From VRUE01 sp036379955 (lineage in GTDB: Bacteria > Actinomycetota > Thermoleophilia > Solirubrobacterales > 70-9), in NCBI GenBank assembly GCA_036379955.1, contig DASVFR010000030.1, positions 1-64,000 of the forward strand: a DNA stretch of 64,000 bases. The letters run 5' to 3'. This document shows, one piece after another, positions 7,458-15,129 of the stretch. The translations under genes were made by a program, and so were the position numbers. Under the pieces are notes generated by a model that had not been told where the DNA came from, did not search any database, and was given only the letters and a program-made list of their open reading frames with translations. Position 1 is the first letter of the stretch. Each line of letters begins with the position of its first letter.

Positions 7458-9785
7458 ATGCGGCGCATCACCTTCTCCCGCAACTACACGCTCTCCCTCT
7501 CGCGCACCTGCCAGTGCTACTGCAAGTACTGCGCTTTCGCGACCCATCAGGCGCACATCCGCTCGCCCGAGGAGGTCGAGAAGCTTCTGGACGAGGCGCT
7601 GCGCCGCAATGCCAAGGAGCTGCTGGTGCTGACGGGGGAGCGGCCCGAGGTGAATCCGGTCGTCGCCGAGAAGCTGCGCAGTTGGGGACATGACGACTTC
7701 ACCTCTTACGTGGTCTGGAGCTGTGAACGGGCCTTGGAGCGGGGCATGCTCCCGCACACGAACATCGGCGTGCTGGAGTGGGAGGACCTCGCCCGTTTGC
7801 GGGAGGTGACCGCGTCGCAGGGTTTGATGCTGGAGTCCGTCTCGGAGCGGCTGATGGAGACCGTTCACGCGGGCTCGCCGACCAAGCATCCCGCGCAGCG
7901 CCTGGCGACCATCGAGGCCGCCGGCGAGCTCAAGATCCCGTTCACGAGCGGGATCCTGGTTGGGATCGGGGAGACGGAGGACGAGCGCGTCGAATCGTTG
8001 GAAGCCCTCGCAAAGCTGCACGAGCGCTACGGACATCTCCAAGAGGTCATCCTCCAGAACTTTGTGTCCCACCCTCGGTACTACGGGGCCGAAGTGGCGG
8101 ATATCGCGGACGAGGCGACGCATGAGCGGTGGGGGGAGGGTGGGGGTGCCCCTCCGCTTGCTGGGTTTTTCGCCAGCGACGTTGGGCAGTCGTCCGCGGG
8201 CGTCGATCGGGCGAAAAACAAGACGCCGCTGCGCCGAGGGGCACCCCCACCCTCCCTACCGCCCTGGGGCGCCGAAGTCTCCGTGGAGGAGATCAAGCGG
8301 TTGATCGTCGAGTGCAAGAGGCTGATGCCGGATGTGGGGGTGCAGGTGCCTCCGAACCTCTCAGACAGCTGGGCCGAGCTGGTCGAAGCTGGCGCAACCG
8401 ACCTCGGGGGTCTGTCGGCCAATGGAGACCACATCTCGCCGGAGGAGCCGTTTCCGTCGCCGCATGAGGTTCGCAAAGAGCTGGCGCCGAAGGGATATGC
8501 GTTGACGGAGAGGCTGTGCGTTTACCCGCAATACATGGACAGCGAGTGGATGGAGCAGGGAGTCCTCGACGTCATCAAGCTCAAGTACTGGAGCTTCATT
8601 CCGCGGAAGGGGTCCGGGCGCAGAAGCGAAGAGAGTCTGGACGGCAAGCTTGCGGAGGAAGCCATCGCCAAGGGGCGCGACGGCGTCGAGCTGACGGAGG
8701 ACGAGCTCACTGCCCTCTTTGCCGAGACGCGACCCGAGGTGATCGAGGAGATGCGGGTCGCGGCGGATGAGCTGAGGGCGGAGCTGGTTGGAGATCGGGT
8801 CACCTTCGTCGTCAACCGCAACATCAACTTCACCAACATCTGCACCGTGGGGTGCGCCTTCTGCGGTTTCGGGCAGGGGCGGCGCTCGCCGGACGCTTAC
8901 GAGGTCTCGGAGGAGAATTTCGCCGCACGGGTGCGGGAGGCGGTCGAGTTCGGGGCGACCGAGCTCTGCATGCAGGGTGGGATCCATCCCGACCTGACGC
9001 TGGAGGAGTACGGGCGTTGGCTGCGCCTTGCCAAGGAGGTGGCGCCGCAGCTGCACCTGCATGCCTACTCGCCGATGGAGGTCCACTTCATGTGCGAGCG
9101 CTCGGGCAAGGAGCCCGATGCGGTCTTCGAGTATCTGCTCGAGTGCGGGTTGGGCTCGACGCCGGGCACCGCGGCCGAGGTGCTCGACGACGGGGTGCGG
9201 CAGCGGATCTCGCCCAACAAGCTGCCGGTCGAGCGCTGGGTCGAGATCGTCGAGGCCTCGCACCGCGCCGGACTGCGCTCGACCTCGACCGTGATGTTCG
9301 GCCACATCGAGGAGCCGCGGGAGCTGGCCCGACACATGCGCGTCGTCCGCGCTCTGCAGGAGCGCACCGGCGGGATCACCGAGTTCGTTCCGCTCAGCTT
9401 CATCCCCTTCAACACGATGCTCGGGCGGACGCACGGGATCGAGGAGATCTCCGCCGACGAGAACCTCAAGCACACCGCGGCCTTCCGCCTCGCGCTGGGC
9501 CGGACGATCCCCAACCTGCAGGCGAGCTGGGTGAAGATGGGCCTCGGCGCCGCCACCGAGGCGCTGCGCTGGGGGGTCAACGACCTCGGCGGGACGCTGA
9601 TGGAGGAGAACATTTCGCGCATGGCCGGCTCCCAGCACGGCGTGCGACTGGAGCCCGAGCAGCTGATCGGCGCCGCCCATGCCGCCGGGCGCGAACCGGC
9701 ACAGCGGACGACGCTGTACGAGATCATCGAGACGTATGCGAGCGATGATCCTCGAGCGGCAGCGCCAGCCGCTGCGGCCGGCTGA
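7458..9785 (+). CDS. fbiC: 7,8-didemethyl-8-hydroxy-5-deazariboflavin (FO) synthase, CofG-CofH fusion
   Basis: 775-residue double radical-SAM enzyme that makes the F420 chromophore FO from a flavin-pathway pyrimidine and tyrosine. The CofG half has its 4Fe-4S motif at C18, C22 and C25; the CofH half has C462, C466 and C469 (CTVGCAFCGF). This is the actinobacterial-style fusion. The start is the ATG at 7458. Residues 226-267 are encoded by a 123-bp palindromic repeat (8134-8256), a low-complexity in-frame insertion rich in Gly and Pro between the QNF strand and the VQVPPNL segment of the CofG barrel. Outside it the domain is continuous, so the gene is probably functional. The alcohol dehydrogenase gene overlaps its 3' end. 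Confidence 0.93.
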   Translation: MRRITFSRNYTLSLSRTCQCYCKYCAFATHQAHIRSPEEVEKLLDEALRRNAKELLVLTGERPEVNPVVAEKLRSWGHDDFTSYVVWSCERALERGMLPHTNIGVLEWEDLARLREVTASQGLMLESVSERLMETVHAGSPTKHPAQRLATIEAAGELKIPFTSGILVGIGETEDERVESLEALAKLHERYGHLQEVILQNFVSHPRYYGAEVADIADEATHERWGEGGGAPPLAGFFASDVGQSSAGVDRAKNKTPLRRGAPPPSLPPWGAEVSVEEIKRLIVECKRLMPDVGVQVPPNLSDSWAELVEAGATDLGGLSANGDHISPEEPFPSPHEVRKELAPKGYALTERLCVYPQYMDSEWMEQGVLDVIKLKYWSFIPRKGSGRRSEESLDGKLAEEAIAKGRDGVELTEDELTALFAETRPEVIEEMRVAADELRAELVGDRVTFVVNRNINFTNICTVGCAFCGFGQGRRSPDAYEVSEENFAARVREAVEFGATELCMQGGIHPDLTLEEYGRWLRLAKEVAPQLHLHAYSPMEVHFMCERSGKEPDAVFEYLLECGLGSTPGTAAEVLDDGVRQRISPNKLPVERWVEIVEASHRAGLRSTSTVMFGHIEEPRELARHMRVVRALQERTGGITEFVPLSFIPFNTMLGRTHGIEEISADENLKHTAAFRLALGRTIPNLQASWVKMGLGAATEALRWGVNDLGGTLMEENISRMAGSQHGVRLEPEQLIGAAHAAGREPAQRTTLYEIIETYASDDPRAAAPAAAAG
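8134..8256. repeat. nested palindromic element, copy 2 (in frame inside fbiC)
   Basis: Outer arms 8134-8154 and 8236-8256 are perfect 21-bp reverse complements, with a further imperfect GCGGT/ACCGC pair outside. Inner arms GTTTTTCGCC (8165-8174) and GGCGAAAAAC (8210-8219) are the same core as copy 1 at 4748. The element is 123 bp, exactly 41 codons, and contains no stop in the fbiC frame. It encodes most of a segment not expected in CofG proteins. Confidence 0.85.
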
Positions 9786-10740
9786 GCTGCCCGAGCCGGT
9801 CGCGGGGCCGGGCCAGGTCCTGCTCTCGGTCCATACCTGCGGCGTGTGTCGCACCGACCTTCATATCCTCGACGGCGAGCTGAACGAGCCGAAGCTGCCG
9901 CTGGTCATGGGGCACCAGATCGTCGGCACCGTGGCCGGGGCGGGTGAGGGCGCCGAGCGCTTCGGCGAGGGGCAGCGAGTCGGGGTTCCATGGCTGGGCT
10001 GGACCTGCGGCGAGTGCCGCTACTGCCGGAGCGGGCGAGAGAACCTCTGCGACCGGGCGCGCTTCACCGGCTACGACCTCGACGGCGGCTACGCCGAGCT
10101 GGCGGTCGCCGACGAGCGCTTCTGCTTCCCGATCCCGGAGGGCTACCCGGACGAGCAGGCTGCGCCGCTGCTCTGCGCGGGTCTGATCGGCTACCGGGCG
10201 CTGCGCCTGGTAGGCGACGCCAAGCGGATCGGGTTCTACGGCTTCGGCGCCTCGGCCCACATCCTCTGTCAGGTCGCGGCGCACCAAGGCCGGCGGGTGT
10301 TCGCCTTCACCCGGCCGGGCGACGAGGCGGGTCAAGCATTTGCCCGAGGGCTGGGCGCCGAGTGGGCGGGGTCCTCCGACGAGGCGCCGCCGGAAGAGAT
10401 CGACGGCGCGATCGTCTTCGCCCCGGTCGGCGCGCTGATGACGACCGCGCTGCGCCACAGCGCCAAGGGCGCCCGGATCGTCAGCGCCGGCATCCACATG
10501 AGCGACATCCCGTCCTTCCCCTACGAGCAGCTCTGGAGCGAGCGCGTCCTCGGCTCCGTCGCCAACCTGACCAGGCAGGACGGCGAGGAGTTCATGGCCC
10601 TGGCCCCCCAGATCCCCGTCCGCACCGAGGTAGAGGTCCGGCCGCTGACGGAGGCCAACGAGGCCCTCGACTCGATCCGGGACGGGTCTCTGCGCGGGGC
10701 CGCCGTGCTGCGAGTTCGTCTCGGTAGGGGTTCCGCTTAA
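9736..10740 (+). CDS. zinc-dependent alcohol dehydrogenase (MDR family)
   Basis: 334 residues. The catalytic zinc site is VHTCGVCRTDLHILDG near 28 with GHQIVG near 58. The structural-zinc loop is complete: CGECRYCRSGRENLC around 90-105. A Rossmann part follows (RIGFYGFGASAHILCQVAAH near 167). The layout resembles the AdhP-like propanol-preferring enzymes. The gene starts inside fbiC (50-bp overlap, different frame), so it is co-transcribed with FO synthase; whether it serves F420 metabolism or is only a passenger is unknown. Its last codons and stop lie in the left arm of a palindromic element (10722-10814). Confidence 0.85.
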   Translation: MRAMILERQRQPLRPAELPEPVAGPGQVLLSVHTCGVCRTDLHILDGELNEPKLPLVMGHQIVGTVAGAGEGAERFGEGQRVGVPWLGWTCGECRYCRSGRENLCDRARFTGYDLDGGYAELAVADERFCFPIPEGYPDEQAAPLLCAGLIGYRALRLVGDAKRIGFYGFGASAHILCQVAAHQGRRVFAFTRPGDEAGQAFARGLGAEWAGSSDEAPPEEIDGAIVFAPVGALMTTALRHSAKGARIVSAGIHMSDIPSFPYEQLWSERVLGSVANLTRQDGEEFMALAPQIPVRTEVEVRPLTEANEALDSIRDGSLRGAAVLRVRLGRGSA

Positions 10741-10814
10741 CTTTTTTGCGATGTCGCGGCCCTGCGGACCGCGCCTGTATCACGCAAAAAGTGCAAGACG
10801 CTTCACCCCTACCG
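10722..10814. repeat. nested palindromic element, probable copy 3
   Basis: Outer arms CGGTAGGGGT (10722-10731) and ACCCCTACCG (10805-10814) enclose an inner pair ACTTTTTTGCG (10740-10750) and CGCAAAAAGT (10783-10792), and a central GCGGCCCTGCGGACCGC hairpin. The layout (variable outer arm, inner T-run/A-run stem next to GCG) matches copies 1 and 2, although the sequence is diverged. It covers the stop codon of the alcohol dehydrogenase gene and the gap to cofE. Confidence 0.6.
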
Positions 10815-10837
10815 GGACGAACTCGCCGTCGGTGGAG

Positions 10838-11665
10838 TCAGCGAAAGAGATCCTCGTTTCGAGGTCGCCGGAGAGCTTGCGCCCCCGGACCGTCGTCCTC
10901 CGTGACAAATCGACTCAGGCCGCGGACGACCACGGCGGGGATATTGCTGTCCTTGCTTCGGACCAGGTCGGCCGCCGCCGCTGCCTCGTCAGCTATTGCG
11001 ATCAGGGTTGCCTCCAGCTCCCGACCCTCTGCATCTCTCCGGCCGCGCCAGTCGTCCAGTGGTTCCATGCCAGCGCAGCCAATCGCCACCTCCGCTTGGC
11101 CCAGGCGCCACGACCGCCCAAAGCTGTCGGAGATCACCACCGCGGGGGCGGGGGGGAGCGTGGGGTGGGACTCGGCGGACGCGCTTCGCGCTGAGTGTCC
11201 GGCGAGTCCCACCCCACGCTCCTTCTCCACCGCGGAGGCGATTTCGACTCTGATTTTGCGGGCCGAGGCGTCTGGGTCGTTTGGGAGGAGGCAGACGGTG
11301 TCGGCATCTGGCACGTTGGAGCTGTCGATGCCGGCGTTGGCGCAGACGAAGCCGTGGTGGGTTTCGGCGATGAGGACACCGCGCTCGGCGCGGAGCACCT
11401 CGCGACTCTCATTGAGGATGAGCTGGACGAAGGCTGGCTCCTTGCCGAGGACGGCGGCGAGCTTGCGGGCTTCGGCGCCGGGGATGACCGCGGAGAGCTT
11501 GCGCAGGCGGCCCTCTGACTTCGAGACGACCTTCTGCGAGATGACGATCACGTCGCCGGGCTTGATCGCGGCGGCGCTGGCGATCAGCTCTCCCAGCTTC
11601 GCCCCCTCCTCGATCTCCGGCAGGCCGTGAACCGGGATGACGCGCAGCTCGCCGGCCTCGCTCAT
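10838..11665 (-). CDS. cofE: coenzyme F420:L-glutamate ligase, free-standing
   Basis: 275-residue CofE, which adds glutamates to F420-0 using GTP. Recognisable blocks are VIPVHGLPEIEEGAKLGELI at the N-terminus, GDVIVISQKVVSKSEGR near 36, ETHHGFVCANAGIDSSN near 101 and VVISDSFGRSWRLGQAEVAIG near 175. It is a single-domain, archaeal-type CofE without the FMN-binding nitroreductase domain fused in mycobacterial FbiB. Residues about 148-171 are encoded by a 68-bp palindrome (11155-11222), an extra loop just before the VVISDSFGR block. Last gene of fno-cofD-cofC-cofE, overlapping cofC by 4 bp. Confidence 0.9.
   Translation of the reverse strand: MSEAGELRVIPVHGLPEIEEGAKLGELIASAAAIKPGDVIVISQKVVSKSEGRLRKLSAVIPGAEARKLAAVLGKEPAFVQLILNESREVLRAERGVLIAETHHGFVCANAGIDSSNVPDADTVCLLPNDPDASARKIRVEIASAVEKERGVGLAGHSARSASAESHPTLPPAPAVVISDSFGRSWRLGQAEVAIGCAGMEPLDDWRGRRDAEGRELEATLIAIADEAAAAADLVRSKDSNIPAVVVRGLSRFVTEDDGPGAQALRRPRNEDLFR
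11155..11222. repeat. palindromic element in frame inside cofE
   Basis: Arms 11155-11174 and 11203-11222 are perfect 20-bp reverse complements. After one mismatch pairing resumes toward a GCGCTTCGCGC centre, so the 68 bp form nearly one continuous hairpin. It is translated as part of CofE with no stop. The 9-mer CCACCGCGG flanks it as a direct repeat (11137-11145 and 11227-11235, 90 bp apart, or 30 codons). That may be a target duplication or simply repeated Ala-Val codons. Confidence 0.75.
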
Positions 11666-12303
11666 ATCCCCAGCGCCTTCGCGGTCCTTCGGGCCCGCTT
11701 GCCGTCGGCTTCGAGCACTCGGGTCAAGGCCACCACGTCCGCCGGGGTGTCGAGGTCGAGGCCGAGCGAGGGGAGCTCTTCGACGGCATAGGGCGTGCCC
11801 GCGGCGCGGGCGGCGGCCACGTGACGGGCGCGGCTGCCCTCGCCGAAGGAGGGCGCGATCGCGCTCGGCGGCGCCAGCGCCAGCGCGTTGGTTCCGGTCC
11901 CGTGGCGGTCGGGGACGACGGTCACAAAGCGCTCGGGCAGACCGGTGAGCAGTCGGTCCAGCTCCAGGGGGTCGAGCAGCGGGCAGTCGCCGGGCAGCAT
12001 GACCACGGAGTCGGCCCCCAGCTCTTCCGCGCGCGCGACGCCCGCCAGCGCCGCCCCGGAGTGGCCGCCCTCGTCCGGGTCCGCGACGACCTCGGTGCCC
12101 ACTGCCGCGGCCAGCTCCGCCGCCAGTGGCTCGCTCGTCACCACGATCGTCCGCTCGACCAGGCGCGCTTCGTCGATCGCCTCGAGGACGTCTTCGAGCA
12201 TCGCCGCGACGATCGCCGCGCGTCGTGCCCTGCCGACGCCGGCTGCCAGCCGTTGCTTGGCGACGGCGAAGCGCTTGACGGGGAGGACGGCGGTCGCCTT
12301 CAA
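11662..12303 (-). CDS. cofC: 2-phospho-L-lactate/phosphoenolpyruvate guanylyltransferase
   Basis: 213 residues of the CofC/FbiD nucleotidyltransferase family. It activates phospholactate or PEP with GTP to give the donor for CofD. Seen are the N-terminal VLPVKRFAVAKQRLA (nucleotide-binding K/R loop), the MLPGDCPLLDP metal-site Asp motif near 100 and FVTVVPDRHGTGTNALAL near 127. It overlaps cofD by 4 bp upstream and cofE by 4 bp downstream, so the three are one translationally coupled unit. Actinobacterial homologues generally prefer PEP; substrate choice here is not visible in the sequence. Confidence 0.9.
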   Translation of the reverse strand: MKATAVLPVKRFAVAKQRLAAGVGRARRAAIVAAMLEDVLEAIDEARLVERTIVVTSEPLAAELAAAVGTEVVADPDEGGHSGAALAGVARAEELGADSVVMLPGDCPLLDPLELDRLLTGLPERFVTVVPDRHGTGTNALALAPPSAIAPSFGEGSRARHVAAARAAGTPYAVEELPSLGLDLDTPADVVALTRVLEADGKRARRTAKALGI

Positions 12304-13226
12304 CCTGCGGTCAGGCTATCGGCGTAGTCGAGCACGATGCGGGCCAGCCGCGCGCGCCCGGCGGCGCCTTCCATCAGGGTCCCCGTGGCGAGCGTCGGGA
12401 TCTCGGCCGGCGGCGGGTCCGGGTCGCCCTCGTCGACGACCATGCCGTCGAGCAGGCCGGTGTAGAGGGAAGCGACCCCGGCTGCGGTCGAGGGGCGGTC
12501 CAGGGCCTGCATGAAGCGCTCGGTCGGGCCCTTCACCACCTGGCCGGCGACGAAGGGGCTGACCGCGACGACGGGGGCGGTCGAAGCCGAGAGCGCCTCG
12601 GTCATCCCCGGAACGGCGAGGATCGGGCCGATGCTGATCACCGGGTTGGAGGGGCCGATCACGATCGCCTCCGCCCAGCGCAGCGCGTCGAGCACCTCGG
12701 CGCTAGGCTCGGCCGCCTCGACCCCGTCCAGCTCGACGCCGAGCACCTCGGGCTCGCCTCGGTCGATGATCAGGTACTCCTGCAGGGCACGCCGGCCGGC
12801 GGCGGTCTGGACCGCGGTCCGCACCGGCGCCTCGCACATCGGCAGCACCTTCGCCTCGACCCCGAGGGCGCGTGCGATCTGAGCCTGGGCGTCGGTCAGC
12901 CGGCCGCCCTCGTCGAGGAACTGGCGCCGGTAGAGGCAGGCGGCGAGGTCGCGGTCGGAGAGCCCGAACCAGCTCGGCGCGCCGAGCCTGGTCAGGCGAT
13001 CGAAGACCGTGAAGCCGTCGTCCTTGATGCCCCAGCCGCGCTCCTCGTCGATCTCGCCGCTGAGCCAGTAGGTGACGAGGTCGGGGTCGGGAGAGACGTG
13101 GACGCCGAGGACCTCGACGTCGTCGCCGGTGTTGACGATCACGCTCAGGTCGGAGCCGATCTCCTCCTGCATCCCGGCCGCGAGCTTGGCGCCGCCGGTT
13201 CCGCCCGCGAGCAGCGCGACGCGCAT
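12300..13226 (-). CDS. cofD: 2-phospho-L-lactate (or enolpyruvyl) transferase, F420-0 assembly
   Basis: 308-residue CofD/FbiA, which transfers the phospholactyl or phosphoenolpyruvyl group to FO. The diagnostic N-terminal loop LLAGGTGGAKLAAGMQEE is at residue 5, NTGDDVEVLGVHVSPDPDLV is near 32, and IVIGPSNPVISIGPIL near 185 is the substrate-site block. It starts 5 bp after the NADPH:F420 reductase stop and overlaps cofC, confirming an F420 operon. Without an FbiB reductase domain in the window it is unclear how a dehydro-F420 intermediate, if made, would be reduced. Confidence 0.92.
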   Translation of the reverse strand: MRVALLAGGTGGAKLAAGMQEEIGSDLSVIVNTGDDVEVLGVHVSPDPDLVTYWLSGEIDEERGWGIKDDGFTVFDRLTRLGAPSWFGLSDRDLAACLYRRQFLDEGGRLTDAQAQIARALGVEAKVLPMCEAPVRTAVQTAAGRRALQEYLIIDRGEPEVLGVELDGVEAAEPSAEVLDALRWAEAIVIGPSNPVISIGPILAVPGMTEALSASTAPVVAVSPFVAGQVVKGPTERFMQALDRPSTAAGVASLYTGLLDGMVVDEGDPDPPPAEIPTLATGTLMEGAAGRARLARIVLDYADSLTAG

Positions 13227-13231
13227 GACGC

Positions 13232-13924
13232 CTACTCCCAGTGGTCGCCGGCGGGCAGGCCGGTGAGCTTGATCCCGGCGTGCGCCTTGTAGCGGACGTT
13301 GACCGAGATCAGCAGCGGCGTCAGCTGCTCGACGATCCGCGCCATCTCCAAAGGGCCGGCGTTGACCGCGCGCAGGCCCGGGATCAGCTCGATCAGGCGG
13401 GCGACGCGCGCCTTGTCGGCCTTGCGGTCGCCGCAGACGAGCACGTCCTCGTCGAGCTCGGCTTCGGGGTCGGCGAGGGTCGGCGCCCCGATCGTGTGCA
13501 GGGCGGCGACCACGGTGACGCCCTCGGGGACCATCTCCTGTGCCTGCTGGGCGGCGGAGCCCTGCCAGACGCCGAGCGATCGCGTCGCCTTGCCGCTGAC
13601 CGCGGCGGCGAGGGGGACGGTGCAGTCGACCAGGATCTGGCCCGGCCGCAGGGCCTCGCGCAGATTGTTGAGGTTCTCCGACTGGGCGCGGAAGGGAACG
13701 GTGAGGAAGACGACCTCGGCGCGCTGGGCGGCCTCGGCGTTGTGCAGGCCCTCGACCGCGGCGCTGGGGACCTGCTGGCGGAGATTCGCCGCGGCCTCCT
13801 CGGCCCGGTCCTCCGAGCGCGAGCCGATCGCGATCGGTGCCCCGGCCTGGGCCCAGCGCAGGGCGAGGCCGGCGCCGAGCGCGCCGGTGCCACCGACGAT
13901 CGGGATGGTGGGGAGGTCTGCCAC
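13232..13924 (-). CDS. fno: NADPH:F420 oxidoreductase
   Basis: 230 residues from a GTG. The N-terminal Rossmann fold has the glycine loop IPIVGGTGALGAGLALRWAQ, and a NADP-type S-R at GSRSEDRA near 33. LHTIGAPTL near 144 and the C-terminal ISVNVRYKAHAGIKLTGLP fit the Fno family. The enzyme passes hydride between NADP(H) and F420(H2), linking the cofactor to central redox metabolism. It is the first gene of the fno-cofD-cofC-cofE operon, divergent from an SDR gene 27 bp away, so the two promoters must be compact or overlapping. Confidence 0.9.
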   Translation of the reverse strand: MADLPTIPIVGGTGALGAGLALRWAQAGAPIAIGSRSEDRAEEAAANLRQQVPSAAVEGLHNAEAAQRAEVVFLTVPFRAQSENLNNLREALRPGQILVDCTVPLAAAVSGKATRSLGVWQGSAAQQAQEMVPEGVTVVAALHTIGAPTLADPEAELDEDVLVCGDRKADKARVARLIELIPGLRAVNAGPLEMARIVEQLTPLLISVNVRYKAHAGIKLTGLPAGDHWE

Positions 13925-13951
13925 GGGTGCGCCAGTCTATGCTGCCGCCCG

Positions 13952-14689
13952 ATGAGGCTGGAGGGCAGGAAGGCGCTGGTCACCGGCGGGGCGAGCGGCA
14001 TCGGCGCCGCGATCGCGGCGCGGCTCGCCGCCGAGGGCGCCGAGGTCTGGGTCGGCGACGTCGACGTCGCCGGCGCCGAGCGGGTCGCCGGCGAGGTCAA
14101 CGGCTACGCGCTCGAGCTCGACGTGACCAGCCTCGACTCGGCCCGGGCGGCGGTCGAGGCGGCGGGCGGCACGCTCGACGTCCTCGTCAACAACGCCGGC
14201 ACCGACGAATTCGGCTTCTTCACCTACACCAGCCCCGAGCAGTGGCAGAAGTTGATCGGGATCAACCTCGTCGGCGTCTTCAACTGCACGCATGCGGCGC
14301 TGCCGGGGATGCAGGAGGCGAAGTACGGCCGCATCCTCTGCATCTCCTCGGAGGCGGGTCGGGTCGGCTCCAAGGGCTCGGCCGTCTACTCGGCGACCAA
14401 GGGCGGCGTCGTCGCCTTCGTGAAGGCGATCGCGCGCGAGAACGCTCGCTACGGGATCACCGCCAACTCGATCGCCCCCGGTCCGATCGAGACGCCGCTG
14501 CTGATGGGCGCCAAGGAGTTCGGCGAGATCGGCGAGAAGGTGATCGAGACGATGCGCTCCTCGACCCAGCTCGGCCGCCTCGGCCAGCCCGAGGAGGTCG
14601 CCGCCGCGGTTGCCTTCCTCGTTTCCGACGATGCCACCTACGTGACCGGCGAGACGCTCGGCGTCAGCGGCGGTCTGGGGATGGTCTGA
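13952..14689 (+). CDS. short-chain dehydrogenase/reductase
   Basis: 245-residue classical SDR. The cofactor loop is TGGASGIGAAIA at residue 11, VNNAG is near 76, the active-site block is ISSEAGRVGSKGSAVYSATKGG (Ser, Tyr, Lys) near 133-155, and IAPGPIETP is near 178. It is an NAD(P)(H)-dependent hydroxyacyl or ketone reductase; the overall pattern resembles BadH- or FabG-like enzymes acting on acyl-CoA or cyclic substrates. Its stop overlaps the start of a hotdog thioesterase gene (TGATG), which suggests a shared acyl-CoA substrate. Exact substrate unknown. Confidence 0.85.
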   Translation: MRLEGRKALVTGGASGIGAAIAARLAAEGAEVWVGDVDVAGAERVAGEVNGYALELDVTSLDSARAAVEAAGGTLDVLVNNAGTDEFGFFTYTSPEQWQKLIGINLVGVFNCTHAALPGMQEAKYGRILCISSEAGRVGSKGSAVYSATKGGVVAFVKAIARENARYGITANSIAPGPIETPLLMGAKEFGEIGEKVIETMRSSTQLGRLGQPEEVAAAVAFLVSDDATYVTGETLGVSGGLGMV

Positions 14690-15078
14690 TGGGCGAGGCT
14701 GGGGACGGCCTGGTGCCGGGGATCGCTCGCAGCGACGAGTTCACCGTCGCGCCGCCGCTGGTCACCGACGTCGGCGGCACGATCGGCATCGGCGTCCTCT
14801 CGACGCCGGGGATGATCGCGATGATGGAGCTCAGCGCCCAGGTGCTCGCTTACGAGCACCTGCCGGAGGGCAAGGCGACGGTCGGCTTCGAGGTCTGCAT
14901 CAAGCACGTCGCGGCGGCGGCGGAGGGGGCGCTCTGCCGGACACGGGCCACCCTGCGCGAGGTCGTCGATGGGCGCAAGCTGCGCTTCGATGTCGAGGTG
15001 ACCGAGGGCGAGCGGACGATCGGCGTCGGCACCCACGAGCGCCGCGTGGTCGGCCAGGCCGGTCCGCCGACCGCGTAG
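14689..15078 (+). CDS. hotdog-fold thioesterase (FlK-like)
   Basis: 129 residues with the hotdog pattern of fluoroacetyl-CoA-thioesterase-like proteins: PPLVTDVGGTIGIGVLSTPG, then MIAMMELSAQVLAYEHLPEG, where the Glu of the MME helix is the candidate catalytic acid, then VGFEVCIKHVAAAAEGA and a final beta-hairpin. It would hydrolyse small acyl-CoAs. It overlaps the SDR gene by one base and is probably translated with it. There is no sign that fluoroacetate is the substrate; the family name reflects similarity only. Confidence 0.78.
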   Translation: MGEAGDGLVPGIARSDEFTVAPPLVTDVGGTIGIGVLSTPGMIAMMELSAQVLAYEHLPEGKATVGFEVCIKHVAAAAEGALCRTRATLREVVDGRKLRFDVEVTEGERTIGVGTHERRVVGQAGPPTA

Positions 15079-15129
15079 CTTCCTCGCTGCCGGGGGGAGA
15101 AATCCAGCGCCTGACGCCTTTATGACCCT

